A DNA stretch of 64,000 nucleotides from Atriophallophorus winterbourni (GCA_013407085.1 JACCGJ010026000.1:1-64000), one strand, 5' to 3'; numbered from the stretch's first letter, positions 52,148 through 64,000 are shown. Notes: generated by a model not told the origin, from the sequence alone. Translations and numbers: made by a program.

Positions 52148-55085
52148 CATATCTGCTGACATCATTGCTGCTACCGAATCATGGTTTTACGATCAGGTGA
52201 ACGATTGCGAGCTGGCACTTCCCAACATGATCCTACTTCGACGAGACCGTTCAAGATCAGGTGGTGGAGTTGCTTTGTATTATAACGAACGTCTTCAATG
52301 CACAGTTGTACCTGACACAAGGTTTGAGCTAGAGGACACCATGTGGTGTAGCCTTCGCTTGGAAACTGGAGAGAACTGTACACTTGGTGTGATCTACCGC
52401 TCGCCCAACTCTTCCGATGCCCAAAATGAAACGTTGTTACAAATGATGCGCAACGCTGGAAATCTTAGAGGATGCCAACTGTTAATAATGGGTGATTTTA
52501 AACTCCCACATCTCTACACCAAAAGTGTGCATACTCAGCAATCCCTTGAGTACAAATTCCGTGAGATTATCACTTTCACTCCCCTATACAACCATGTCCA
52601 TTCGTTCACTCGACAAAGGGGCATCAATGAATCGTCAATTCTAGATCTGGTTTTGACCTCCGAAGCAACAGCAGTGGAGTCAGTGCAGTATCATAGTCCT
52701 TTGGGGCTAAGTGACCATCTTGTGTTGTCCTTCGAATTCGTGTGCAACGCCAGAAGGGCGTCGGGCGACGTTAAGTTCATCAGGAGAGTCGATTACTTCG
52801 GCCTTCGCGGTGCCATTACGATTATGGAGGAAAAACATCGCGATCTTACGAATGCAGATACTCATTGTTCTAGTCTGTTAAGTTATATCGGTACAAAACT
52901 AGACGACAATTCTACCTGTGTTCCCAAAAGGAAATCAAGAACATTTTGCTTCAAACTTCGAAGCCGCACTCGGAAGTGGATAGCCATGCGAAATTCCGCA
53001 TGGGCTGCACATTAAATAACACGAACAGACGCATCTTGGGAACATTTTCGTAGTTTTCGTAACAAGGTGACGTCCTTAATTCGAGAAGACAAGCAATATC
53101 ACCATTTTAAGCTGATCGACCAGATGGAACGACATCCTAAGTTGCTGTACACCATCGTAAACACCGCGACCAAGGTTAAACCAGGTGTATTTCATATCCA
53201 GACAGAGAACGGACTGACTGATAATGTCAAGAATACAGCTGATGCCCTAATATCATTTTATGCGCAAGTATTTTGTCCAAAGAACGTGTCAACGCTGACG
53301 TCTTTGCCGCACCCACTACAAGTCGAATGCCTTAGCCACATCGAGGTAAATCCTACGGTTGTGCGAAAGCATCTACGCCGGCTGAACGTTCGCAAATCAC
53401 CAGGAGAGGATGGAATAACACCCGCTGTTCTGAAGTCATGCGAGCTGGAGCTTTGTGGCCCACTAAGTGATCTATTCAGGCACTCATTGAATACGGGATC
53501 CGTACCAACTCAATGGAAAACCGGTGTTATCACACCAATCTACAAAGGGGGCAGTCGTTCTGATCCGGCGAATTACCGCCCCGTGACGCTTCTTTCAGCG
53601 GTTTCTAAAATTTTGGAACGCCTGTTGTGTGAACGACTTGTTGAACATCTCGAGAACCATCAGCTAATAACTTTCACACAACACGGATTTAGGAAAACAT
53701 ATTCATGCCTGTCTAACTTGCTCACGACTCTAAATGACTGGACGCAAGCACTAGACCAAGGGGGTTCCGTCCATGACGGTTACTTAGATATATCTAAAGC
53801 ATTCGACAGAGTGAATCACTCCTTACTGCTTCAGAAACTGCAGAATGTTGGCGTCATCGGAAACCTACTAACATGGTTCACAAGTTACTTGTCTGGACGC
53901 AAAGTAAAAGTCAGAATAGATGGTGAAACTTCTCGAACAATTGAAGCCACGAGCGGAGTCCCTCAGGGTTCGGTTCTCGGTCCAATACTGTTCCTCATAT
54001 TTATAAACGATCTACCGAACTTACTAGCATGTGAGCTTGTTTTATTCGCAGACGACGTAAAAATCTGGACGAAGGTCAACTCTATCGAGGACTGTCAAGT
54101 TCTGCAAGGAGATTTGAATAAACTGCACCAGTGGTCAATCCAAAACAAACTGCCATTTAATTTCCGCAAGTGCAAAATGTTGCAAGTCGGAAAACCCTTT
54201 CCCTTTCCCTATACACTTGCAGCCACCCGCTTGAATGGAGTACATCACAAAAAGATCTCGGAATCTTGGTGTCTGGCACTTTGAAGAACAGCCTACAGTG
54301 CGACGCCGTCTACAAGCGTGCATGCAGCTTGCTAGGTTTACTGAAACGCATTTTCGGACGTTTCCCACCGCACTCACTCGCGAAATTGCTGAACACTTAC
54401 ATACATCCTGTCGTTGACTACGCTGTGCAAGCTTGGACGCCATGGATGGAAAAAAAAATCTCGCTCCTCGAACGAATTTATCACAAGGCAACCAAAATTG
54501 TTACCGGATTGAATAATTTACCCTTTGATCAGCGACTGACCAGACTTGGACTGTGCACCCTCGAGCGCAGGCGTATCCTACACGACCTCACTCTGACATA
54601 TCGAATCATCTATGCGAAATCCCACCCTCTCAAACACCTCTTCAAGTTTGGTTCGGTTGTCCCCACACGCAGCCACCCTTTGGCCCTTCAAATCCCACAC
54701 TCACGATTGAATTGTTCGTCGTCACTTCTTCGCTGTTCGTGTATGCTTCTTGTGGAATAGCTTGCCGACAGATATTGTTACCTCAGCGAACGAGCACATC
54801 TTTAAACAAAGGTTACGAAACCTTATGTTGAGAACTACTGCGTTGGCCCCTACATATTGATGTCTATATTTTTTTATCGCACGGAACTACCGTCCATCCA
54901 AAGATTCTTTTCCCTCAGTCTGTGTCACCATTGAGGATTATTTTTGCTCCACCTATGAATAACACGGATATGATCATACAAGTAACGATTTTTTTTTAAA
55001 TTTTTATACGTATATCCTATGGTACTGTACAGCATTTTGCTTTTTTTAACCATAAATCTTGAATCTTGAATCTTGAATCTTGCAA
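52148..55085 (+). mobile_element. CR1 LINE, 5'-truncated, nearly complete ORF2
   Basis: It starts within the endonuclease (SADIIAATESWFYDQVNDCE) and runs to a (TCTTGAA)n tail at 55050-55080. The truncation point and the terminal heptamer repeat are typical of CR1 insertions. The endonuclease part is almost identical to the opposite-strand copy at 61580-62365. Confidence 0.85.
52150..54838 (+). pseudogene. CR1 ORF2: endonuclease-reverse transcriptase with one stop and two frameshifts
   Basis: Endonuclease to 53015: CTLGVIYRSPNSSDAQNETL, LLIMGDFKLPHL (catalytic Asn of GDFN is Lys here), LSDHLVLSFEFV. A TAA at 53013-53015 interrupts, but the frame resumes at once. RT from 53067: KSPGEDGITPAVLKSCELEL, NYRPVTLLSAVSKILERLL, TQHGFRKTYSCLSNL, YLDISKAFDRVNHSLLLQKL, SGVPQGSVLGPILFLIFIND, catalytic LFADDVKIW. 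A frameshift near 54220 leads to the 54170-54760 frame (SQKDLGILVSGTLKNSLQC, VVDYAVQAWTPW, RIYHKATKIVTGL). A second shift near 54720 leads to the C-terminal FLWNSLPTDIVTSANEHIFK and a stop at about 54838. Confidence 0.85.
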
Positions 55086-56189
55086 TAGTTGTCACTTTGA
55101 TCTGATTTTTAACCGATCTTGTATAGCAGTGTACGTTTTAAGACCTTACAGCAATAGGCGCGTTTAAACAAAAAATCATATACTTCAACTGCGGATGTAG
55201 TTAACCATCATCTAATCATTTCGAAACTGGTTTTGCTCAAACCGTTAAGGATCCTTGTCATCGGACCTCTTTGCGCTTTTTGCTTTTTTTATGTTGGCGG
55301 CGTTGGGTGTTCTGCATATCATAAAAAAGCTCAAGATAAGCGCTCATCGCGTCTCAATTTCACACATACGCTACATGACATACTAATGGTGCATCGCACG
55401 ACGGATATGAGCATTCTTTCAAGGTGATCTCATGATTGCATGAAAAGTTCTTACAACTAATTTCCAGCCATTAGATAACGCATTTCAAATTAATCTGTTA
55501 GCAACATCTAAGGTCATCCTTAGAAGTTAAAAATACCCCACATAAATGAATCTCCCGCAGTGATTTTGGTTTTGAGGCGTGTGTGGCAAGCATTTGTTTC
55601 TTTAAACACAGCTTGACTCTTTTACGCGACCAATGTTTAGGGATATGTTTGCATTCACCGAGTCATAAGGATCAATTCAAATCATTTACACGTCTAAAAT
55701 AGTGTACTTATAACTTGGCATCGCGAGATTACATAGTTAATTACTTTCATAGCCATTTTTGTGGAATCTTGATAAAATTATTAAAAATAACCTATTCTAT
55801 GAGCGAGTTAGTCATTCTTTTGTTCATTGTGAATGAACTCATGAAAAACAAAAACGACAGAAAAACAAATTACATAATCGTCGTATTTACTGCTTGACCA
55901 TTTAGAAAAATGTTGTTGTTTAACCAGAAGTTGGCAAGAAGGTGAAAACGCAGTACTTTTTTAGACGTAATTCTGTTGTGGACGCCCACGCATACTCATA
56001 ACTATTTTGAGAACTACGTGCTGAACAATTCAATTCAATTCAATTTCAATGGTCTAAAAAGCATATAGCTTGACAAAAACCAGAGAATAATATGGGAATT
56101 ACGAATAACATGGGTAGAAAAAACGGGATTTGTTTGCTTACTGATCAGTGCAGGAATCAAGTAAAAATCCATTTGACAGAAACAGGTTT
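55086..56189. other. No gene recognised
   Basis: AT-rich DNA with short frames only. No splice-bounded exon series was found on either strand. Confidence 0.35.
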
Positions 56190-56345
56190 CAAAGTTAAAA
56201 GCTTTTATGGTGTAAAATATATGGATTCAAAGTTTCGATTGGTCAACATGAAATTGTCCAAATTCGATTTGAATATATCCAAGTTGGGTGAATGTTCAAT
56301 ATTACAAGGTGGGTAGTCCCAGGTAAAGCATACACGTACAGAATA
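56190..56345 (+). repeat. ~150-bp dispersed repeat, copy 1
   Basis: AGCTTTTATGGTGTAAAATA, TTCGATTTGAATATATCC, AAGTTGGGTGAATGTTCA and GTAAAGCATACACGTACA recur at 60187-60345 in the same direction. The class is unknown. Confidence 0.65.
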
Positions 56346-56361
56346 TATATATATATATATA

Positions 56362-56408
<47 letters not shown>
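56344..56408. repeat. (AT)n microsatellite
   Basis: About 65 bp of alternating A and T with a single TATC interruption. It lies right after the repeat at 56190. Confidence 0.95.
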
Positions 56409-56411
<3 letters not shown>

Positions 56412-59080
56412 TAACTTTTTTCCTTTTGATATTGTCTAAAGGATAATACAGTCTTCATTAATTATATAAGTTTACACATGCGGACCACAGTGTCAACTGA
56501 CCTTGACCGTGTTCACTTGTGTTTTATAGATGTGGGTATTATTCCAATGGACCATTGATCACGTTAGGCCTACGTGACGTGACACACCGTAAACTTATTA
56601 CAAGCTGTTCAGCTGTGATTTAAAAACAGCGATAGTCGGTTGACTACTACTCAGTAATGTTCCCTCTTCTCACAATCCCACTTGTTCTGACGGGGATTCT
56701 GAGACAGAAGTGAAATGTTACGAAAGATTTGACGAATTAATTGCACACAAATTTCTTACCAATATGTATACACGATCGGCCCCAAGCATATTCTAATCAT
56801 TTAAGGGATCTATAAGGTCGAGAATTTAGACGTGGTTTTTCGATGCTATGCAACTTACATTTATTTATGTTTTCGAAGCTCTACTATATGGCATATATAG
56901 CACGCAACCCCATTGGTCTCTAACATAAATTCCCTGAATGACGCGCGCTGAATTTCAAGTATAATAAATAATATTGATACCTGGATACCATTGACACGGA
57001 AGTATGTTAGTTAAGGCTGGCTCCATCAGCAATTGTAGGGTAATATAGCTACTTAAACGTGGCTCTATGGAGGAGGATTTATGAACGCTTAATTGCGATG
57101 GGCAAGGTCTAAAGTCGTGGGAGTAAAATTGTGATGGCCGATGGTTTGAATCTCATGATTAGGGCGGATTTGCGCTCTTATTGATAGCAAATACGAGCGA
57201 CACTTGAGTCCAGTGCTTCCATTGTGGACAGTCATGATCAACTTTGTCAAATTGTTCGGTGAGCTACACTAGTAACACATATAAACATCCTATTCTCCAC
57301 AAAACGCTCAAATATTGATCATTATTTACCATTTAAATGTTGGAATATATGTACGAAAAGAATTACTTTATGCGTTTCTACGAAAATCGTTTAACTAAGG
57401 AGCTAAAAGTAACAAAATACTTACCTAATCTATGTAGTACAGATGATGATTCGGCACATCACGCTATTTTTGTGCCGATAAATTGGATAAACATGATATA
57501 GATACAAATATTATCCTTAATATACGGATTATATTAATTCGGATTGCTATATTCCTTACCTGTGATGTTTTTCTAATCTATCATCAGAGCTGAGCGGAAA
57601 CGGGAATATCTTATGTCCATTAAAAATAATGTTTGCAACAGACATTCAAATAATAAATCATTTTGCTGGTCTTATTATTAAAATTACATTCGGTGTGATT
57701 TGTTTCGGATTTGGCAGATTACATCTCATGTCCATGATGGTTTTATGCTACACAACGCTTCAGATTCCTCAGCAATCCCATTCGGGATGAACAATAACTC
57801 CAGCAGCGCTCACTACTGAAGACAATAGTAGGTGTTTCGGGTGTAGTTGCACCCTGACGAGAAATATACGTTAAGCCTTAATTTCAGTATCTTTTCTACA
57901 CCGATTTTTAGACGACTTGGTATATTCCCAAGTCGTAAAGCCAATTAAATTTGCCAGAATTCTTTAAATTTTTAAAAATTGATGAGAGGCCCAAAGAACA
58001 TTGTATCCAAAAATGAAATCAGAATAGATTTATCTGTCGTTCAAAGTTTCACACAGTCATTCGTTGATTCATTTTATTTTATCAAACTAGATGAATCAAT
58101 TATCTTATAACCGGACAAAATTTCGAGTTCACTTAGATTAAGCATCTGTTCGTGTATATTCATTAGTTATTCTGATATTCGAGAATTGTTCAACAGCTTG
58201 ATCATGACACAGAAATGATTTTGCGGAAACAGATATTTGTGTAAGCAAAATCATAAGATGATAAGGAATATAGAATAAAAAAACGCGGACAAAATCACCA
58301 TATTTAATCTGGAATGTATCATAGTGCATGCTTCACCATGTGTTCATCGAGATTTTGAACGAAATTCGATAGTATGGTTTTTACTCCCATCGAAATCCAA
58401 CGAAGCAATGTGAACCAAGAAAATTAATGGCGGCATTCAATCACTCCAGCGGCGTGTTCTAAGGCTTCGAATATTTACGTGTTCGGAGTAACATCTCTGT
58501 TTGATTTTGTGTAAATTATATCGGAGGGCAACATCCGGACCTTGAGTTTACGTTAGCTCTTAAAATGGCTAATTCTTGTAAAATGCGACTAACTACGTTT
58601 CACGAATTTAATAATAATTTCCTGCGCAACTGGTGTCCACTTTTGGATTCTATGTTCCATAACTTCCTGCCATAGAAATTTACTATCGGTGGAAAGGTTT
58701 CCGCTTTGGAACTTGTGATTCTCGTTTGTAACGGATGAAGGACACAACACGCATTATTATAAAGTGTGTCACCTCATCACATATTGATGAATATTTGACG
58801 TCAGCTTCGCCTTCCTCATTGCTTCTAAACAGTTTGGGTACTGGTAATATAGCTTAATTCCTCTGTCATCGTCTTTAATTCGAATGAATGTTAATTCAAC
58901 GAAATTTACATGTATGCTTATCACCAGGTGTGAAAATAATTTGATAAATTTGACATTGCGAAAGTTTCTCGAGGTTATGCCTGTTTTTTTCCAAATTTTT
59001 TTCAATTTCTCATAGATTATCGTAATCTTTATTTGAAAAAAATGAATTTTATATTGCATTGTATTAGCCAACAACCACGT
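56409..59080. other. No gene recognised
   Basis: Open frames such as the - strand frame at 58329-58138 have no motif. Two exon-like segments on the - strand (57589-57560 and 57463-57425) are not accepted because their phases do not combine. Confidence 0.35.
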
Positions 59081-59084
59081 TTTC

Positions 59085-59360
59085 GAATGTTGTCGTGCCC
59101 GAAGCTGCTTCCATGTTGAGCTGCAAATAACGAGATCGCTTAAATGGCGCGCCCCTAACCAACCTTGTAAAAACCAAGTCCAACTCTTGGCCTGCTCCCT
59201 TGGTTCTATGTAGCCTGGTGAAACTGCATCTACTGACATGAGAAGCGGTGAAGGCGGTTAATGGCGCCAGTACACCATTTTGCTTCGCTCAACTAGAGCT
59301 TTAGGTCCATGAAGGCTGTCCACATATGGGAGGGAAAACCCTTATCTGAAACCTACAGTG
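59085..59360 (+). mobile_element. Isolated RTE head module, diverged
   Basis: AACCAAGTCCAACTCTTGGCCTG, GTGAAACTGCATCTACTGAC, GAGAAGCGGTGAAGGCGG and GGGAGGGAAAACCC follow the order of the RTE 5' leader at 42952-43230. No ORF of the element follows. The open frame 59309-59551 starts inside it and has no motif. Confidence 0.55.
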
Positions 59361-60186
59361 CCTTGTTCTATTATCCAATCATAGAGATTGCCTCTCAACT
59401 CAAACGCGATGGAAAATCCGAATGGGATCTCGTTAGACTGTACTACGTTGTATTCAACTTCGTCCTGGCAACTCCTCAAACGCCTGTCCAAATGTATCAG
59501 CTGTTAATTCGGTACCAATGTGGACACGGATATGCAGACTTTGCCGGCTAAACAACATCTAGTTCCCAAAATTAAATCACCCTGCCCTATATCTCGGCGC
59601 ACCTTTAACACACACTGTGGCCCAAGATGAGATATTCATTATTCTACGAAACCGAAACGTAATAATTGCAAAAGTGGTGAGTAAACGAATGTCTCACTGA
59701 GTATCTGGCTTAATGGTGTTGCTGTTGTATCACGAATTACCATATTTTTACAAACTTTGATAGATAGTTGAAGCAAAATTAAAGGCGTTGCTATTCCGTC
59801 ACCGTTTGTTTGATTTATGGAGAATCACTACACGCCAGTTAGCATTCAATTGGTCTACTTCACTTCCAAATACATTCAAGTCTATTCGTTTAAAATCCTT
59901 AATAAAATCGCAATTTCATGGTTAAGGGTTATACATGTTTTCACGACAAAGCAATGACTGCTTCCAGGGTACGCATACTTATCGTTTCAATATCATGTTA
60001 CGGAATAGCTTTCATGAATAAAGATTCAGTCTACATGGTTAACAATCAATATAGGGCAGTTAGTAATATTTCATTAATAAAGATTACATGTTACTAAAGA
60101 AGAATCACGTGTTATTGATCTACTCAGAAGTGAGTTTGTGGAAATACCGTGAATCAATTAAAAATACATAGGACACAAAATTTTTC
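59361..60186. other. No gene recognised
   Basis: No motif or repeat was recognised. Confidence 0.35.
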
Positions 60187-60345
60187 CAATGTTCGAAGCT
60201 TTTATGGTGTAAAATATATAGGTTCAATGTTTGGATTGGTCGACATGATATTGTCGAAATTCGATTTGAATATATCCAAGTTGGGTGAATGTGCAGCATT
60301 ACAAGGTAGGGCTTTCCAAGTAAAGCATACAAGTACAAAATAATA
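60187..60345 (+). repeat. ~150-bp dispersed repeat, copy 2
   Basis: Shares AAGCTTTTATGGTGTAAAAT, ATTCGATTTGAATATATCC and AAGTTGGGTGAATGTGCA with 56190-56345. Confidence 0.65.
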
Positions 60346-60389
60346 TAACGTTCGACAGTTCACTCTTGAGTATGGAATATGTACTGTAT

Positions 60390-61570
60390 AGTCGTGACAC
60401 CGGCTGGTTCTGGTTGGTAGTCTTGTGAGTAGTTCATTTAGGGCATGGCTGGGGTATGCATTATATTGAACACAAGAATCAAATCACCTCTAAGATTGTG
60501 GTAGCGAGAGTCGAAGAGATTGAGAATTGTAGTACGATCTTCTCATTGTTTGTGTTTTAAACCACGTACGAGCTTGGTAGTCCGATGACATATTCTCTGC
60601 AAGAGGCTGATCTACTTCTGTTGTCAGAGTGACCAAGTCTGAACAGCATACTAAATGGTTAGCCTCAAGTAGGTTTTAATCATTCAATGAACGAGTTGCT
60701 TCGTCAAACTCATGAATACGTGTTTCAGCAGAAGCAGTACTCGTGACGTCTTTTCATAGACAGCTGTGGCTTTATGTGACGGTTTCAAAGTGCTGCTCAC
60801 CCACACACCCAAGTCATTCTCCTTGACAATGCTTTCAAGAATATGGGAATCAAGAGTGTAAGAGAACTTGAAATGTCATCCATCAGTCAATACCTTGCAT
60901 TTTCTGACATTGAAAGGTAGTTCATTTCTAGGTGACCATTCTTGTCAAGCATCGAGTTCCAGCTGAAGATGTCTGCAATCCTCAGTTGTGCGTACTTATG
61001 TCCACAGCTTGATGTCATCCACAAATAACAAGATTTTCTAGCGAACAATTTAGCTAAGACGTTGACATACATCAGGAAAAGAATTGGTCCAAGCAGAGAT
61101 CCCTGCCCCATTCCACTCGTTAGGGCAATACGTCGTGACAAAGCATAATCAACTCTTACTCGAATGACACGGTCGCGGATATAATCCTCAAACCAGGCTA
61201 ATGATGAACCCTTGGTTCCACATAGCTTCATCTTTTGTAGTAACAGACTGTGGTTAACACGATCGTATGCTTTTGACATATCAAGATAACAAGCGTGTAC
61301 TCTGAGACCTTTGTCTACATCTTTTGTCCAGTCATTGAGGGCGAGCACAAGGTTTGATAGGCGAGAGTGTCTTTTTCTGAAGCCGTGTTGTTCGACTGCG
61401 AGCAAGCAATTGTCTTTTAGATGTTTGTGACGTTGTTTGCTACGAGGCGCTCCATCACTTTAGAGACCACCGGTAGTAGTATTACTGGTCGATAGTTGGA
61501 TACTTCGGAAAGGTTTCCACTCACAGGGAACGAAACTTTGGGTTAAAGAGAGGTTGAACAAGTAGGTGAA
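60390..61570 (-). mobile_element. CR1 reverse transcriptase, decayed, of a second subfamily
   Basis: - strand RT: YRPVILLPVVSKVMERLV near 61480, then an open frame 61405-60887 with EQHGFRKRHSRLSNLVLALN, YLDMSKAYDRVNHSLLLQKM, LTSGMGQGSLLGPILFLMYV. The catalytic FADD region is frame-broken. Remnants of the C-terminus run to about 60390. The protein differs clearly from the CR1 RT at 53-54.8 kb. Confidence 0.75.
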
Positions 61571-62399
61571 AGGCGTACACAAATTACACAGGTAGAATTT
61601 TCGTCTAGTTTTGTACCGATATAACTTAACAGACTAGAACAATGAGTATCTGCATTCGTAAGATCGAGATGTTTTTCCTCCATAATCGTAATGGCACCGC
61701 GAAGGCCGAAGTAATCGACTCTCCTGATGAACTTAACGTCGCCCGACGCCCTTCGGGCGTTGCACACGAATTCGAAGGACAACACAAGATGGTCACTTAG
61801 CCCCAAAGGACTATGATACTGCACTGACTCCACTGCTGTTGCTTCGGAGGTTAAAACCAGATCTAGAATTGATGGTTCATTGAGTCCCCTTTGTCGAGTG
61901 AATGAACGGACATGGTTGTATAGGGGAGTGAAAGTGATAATCTCACGGAATTTGTACTCAAGGGATTGCTGAGTATGCACACTTTTGGTGTAGAGATGTG
62001 GGAGGTTAAAATCACCCATTATTAACAATTGGCATCCTCTAAGATTTCCAGCGTTGCGCATCATTTGTAACAACGTTTCATTGTGGGCATCGGAAGAGTT
62101 GGGCGAGCGGTAGATCACACCAAGTATACAGTTCTCTCCAGTTTCCAAGCGAAGGCTACACACATGGTGTCCTCTAGCTCAAACCTTGTGTCAGGTACAG
62201 CTGTGCATTGAAGACGCTCGTTATAATACAAAGCAACTCCACCACCTGATCTTGAACGGTCTCGTCGAAGTAGGATCATGTTGGGAAGTGCCAGCTCGCA
62301 ATCGTTCACCTGATCGTAAAACCATGTTTCGGTAACAGCAATGATGTCAGCAGAAAACTGAGCGTTAAAGTGAGACAATTCGGCGATTTTGTTCCGCAA
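61543..62399 (-). pseudogene. CR1 ORF2 endonuclease, one-base deletion
   Basis: APE-type endonuclease: ADIIAVTETWFYDQVNDCEL, DRSRSGGGVALYYNERLQC, then a one-base loss at about 62160 (the + copy reads ATGTGGTGTAGCC, this one ATGTGTGTAGCC). It goes on as LGVIYRSPNSS, LLIMGDFNLPHL (Asn intact here), LGLSDHLVLSFEF. The frame ends artificially at 61543 in the unrelated junction sequence. Confidence 0.82.
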
Positions 62400-64000
62400 G
62401 CACTGTGCATTTGTGTATAGGCATTTAACAGTGGTTTTCGTGTGTAGCGAGCCTATGCGGATGATGTTTGTATGTCCGACCCCCTGAGAGCCGGACCATG
62501 ATGTACTCAGTCCGACTCGGTTTGAGCCGGACCCACTACGTTTTTTGATGTATTGATTGCTTCCGTTTCGGTGGGAACGCTACCGTCTACCGCCCCCAGC
62601 CGCGAGTGTGTCTCACTCATTGGTTTGGGTGGGCTAAGTCTAACATCCTTGGGTAGTGTTCGTTTCTTTTTTGTCCATTCCGACCTTACTATTTCAGCCA
62701 TAGCGCTGGTCAAGAACGTAATCTTCAGAGGTTTCGGTCCATCCCCCTTGTATTTTGGCGAAAAAGGAACTCGAAAAGTGTCCACAACAACGGCATTAGA
62801 AATATCGAGAGAACACGCAATGTAGCGCCATTGTTTGACGTCGTGCTCTACCGTTTCCTGATTCGATGCTTTAGAAGTATTTTCTGGTACACCAAGTAGA
62901 ACTATACTTCGCGATACCGTTTGTTCCCTGTCGTTCAAGCTGCCCTTCCTTTCCCACCATGGTACATCGGGATATATGCGGCAGTTGGAGTCGGAATCTG
63001 ACTTGAGTAGGTATGCATTCAGCAATACGTTCTCGATATCAGCCTCGCATTTTAGTGTTACCTTGAGCAAGCGAGGTTGACCAATATGAGGTGAAGATGA
63101 ATGGCGGGTTAGACGAGTCACCTTTTCTGCGTTTACATGTTCAATTTTCATTAGGTGACAAAGTTCAGACCATTTATCGACATCATGTTTCTGTTTGCTA
63201 TCAAACAGGCTTTCTTGGGACTCGCTGACATTCGTACATATAACGTTCAGCATGTATGGGGTGTTCTTTTTTCGTATCGGGAAGTCAGGCGTTTTAGAAT
63301 TAAAAACCTTTGTGGCTTGACTTTGTGAGTCGGGTACAGTAGTTTTGGAGTGTACAGCTGAGGTTGACCGTAACAGCATATCTCTATAAGAATGTCCTAC
63401 TTCTGTGGTCGTTTTAGCTGATTACAAAACGGGAATAACCCTGCTTTTCTGCTTTTTTGGCACACGAGTAGCCTTGGTCTTAGATTCCTTCAATGGTGGT
63501 CCCGAAATCGATGTATTGATATGATGGTTTACATCAGTGATCACTTGCGTACTCACATGATTTACCAACATTTCTTCCACACGTCGAAGGCCCAACTCCA
63601 AACCGGCCATTCTATTTTCTATTTTGGATCCAAACGTATCGTTATAGTGCAATGATTTAGCTCTGCAACGAACACAGACATAGCATGCACCTGGAACCAT
63701 TTCATTATTCAATAATGCTATTGAGTCAGGGGCTAAAGTACGGTCGCATTTACCATGGATTTTACCCATACACAGAAAACACGTTATTACCTTACGCGCC
63801 ATGGGACTCACCGGTTGTTCGCATGCTTTGCACGTGACTTCGGGACAATTTTGCGTGTCGGGATTCGTCCAATCAGCTGGGCCGGCCGTGACCATTGTTG
63901 CGTTCGCCGGATCCAGGCCCTTAGCAATGAGGTCAAGTTGGTCCGATATCGCTGTTTGATTGATCGATTTTTCAGTCCGTATGTTGGTTCTCGTGATGCG
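61571..64000 (-). mobile_element. CR1 LINE 5' part: ORF1 and endonuclease, extends past window
   Basis: ORF1 (64000 to 62507) is followed by endonuclease ORF2 sequence (62399 to about 61575). Homology to the + strand copy at 52150-52920 ends abruptly at TCTACCTGTGT. Foreign sequence then leads into the decayed RT described above. The 5' end lies outside the window. Confidence 0.82.
62507..64000 (-). pseudogene. CR1 ORF1 with PHD-like zinc finger, one in-frame stop
   Basis: ORF1 proteins of CR1 LINEs bind RNA and help form the retrotransposition particle. The frame is open from the window edge. It shows a Cys/His cluster: VTCKACEQPV, CFLCMGKIHGKC, then CYVCVRCRAK. This is compatible with a PHD-like C4HC3 finger. 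A helix-prone stretch follows (ENRMAGLELGLRRVEEML). A single TAA at 63424-63422 interrupts, and the same frame continues to 62507 with VDKWSELCHLMKIEHVN, RLLKVTLKCEADIENVLLNA and SRSIVLLGVPENT, which resembles an RRM/esterase-free LINE ORF1 C-terminal domain. The ATG at 63895 is internal to the open frame, so the true start is beyond the window. Confidence 0.75.

Noticed and set aside
57425..57589. Two possible micro-exons on the - strand (57589-57560, 30 nt; 57463-57425, 39 nt), suggesting a second micro-exon gene.
   Set aside because: Phases do not combine: the 39-nt segment has a stop in the phase the 30-nt one leaves. No signal-peptide exon or further members were found nearby.

Overview
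The window reads as nuclear DNA of a parasitic flatworm, most likely a digenean trematode. It is intron-rich and eukaryotic. It is loaded with RTE- and CR1-type LINE copies in many states of decay, and it holds a gene built almost wholly of 15-27 nt exons, the 'micro-exon gene' (MEG) layout known from schistosomes and other Neodermata. Species cannot be fixed from the sequence alone. No tRNA, rRNA, CRISPR or bacterial-type operon was seen.

1-13.5 kb (+ strand): five phase-compatible exons of one apparent gene. Exons 1-3 (3676-6832) encode an RRM close to hnRNP C/RALY and a long Ser/Ala/Gln-rich tail. Exons 4-5 (9472-9609 and 12924-13426) encode two zinc fingers that look like the N-terminal fingers of BCL11A/B, then an acidic tail. 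The introns hold a dense cluster of one unclassified dispersed repeat (family A), small RTE-derived retroposons with clear target-site duplications (TSDs), and a decayed CR1 copy.

13.5-25 kb: a retrotransposon graveyard. A nearly intact RTE element (19234 to 15640, - strand) has one in-frame stop in a reading frame of about 1,054 codons and lies between pieces of an older + strand LINE. Two related internally deleted LINE copies (13.5-14.8 and 20.6-21.5 kb), a 563-bp-class retroposon, and a ~240-bp tandem repeat (family B) surround it.

25.2-40.5 kb (- strand): the most striking locus. A signal-peptide exon is followed by 19 internal micro-exons (fifteen of exactly 21 nt, the others 15, 18, 27 and 27 nt) and a terminal exon. 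All introns after the first are phase 2. The joined frame is open for 167 codons and no splice junction makes a stop. The main introns have collected CR1 fragments, a pogo/Tigger-type deletion derivative and a foldback element.

40.5-64 kb: nested transposable elements. An inverted pair of CR1-plus-family-B blocks (41.1-42.0 and 48.7-49.5 kb) flanks a full-length degenerate RTE with a 14-bp TSD (42938-46428) and a pogo-like DNA transposon (46608-48401). Further on are a nearly complete CR1 ORF2 (52.1-55.1 kb, +) and a second CR1 (60.4-64 kb, -) whose ORF1 carries a PHD-like zinc finger and runs off the window. 55.1-59.1 kb has no recognisable gene.
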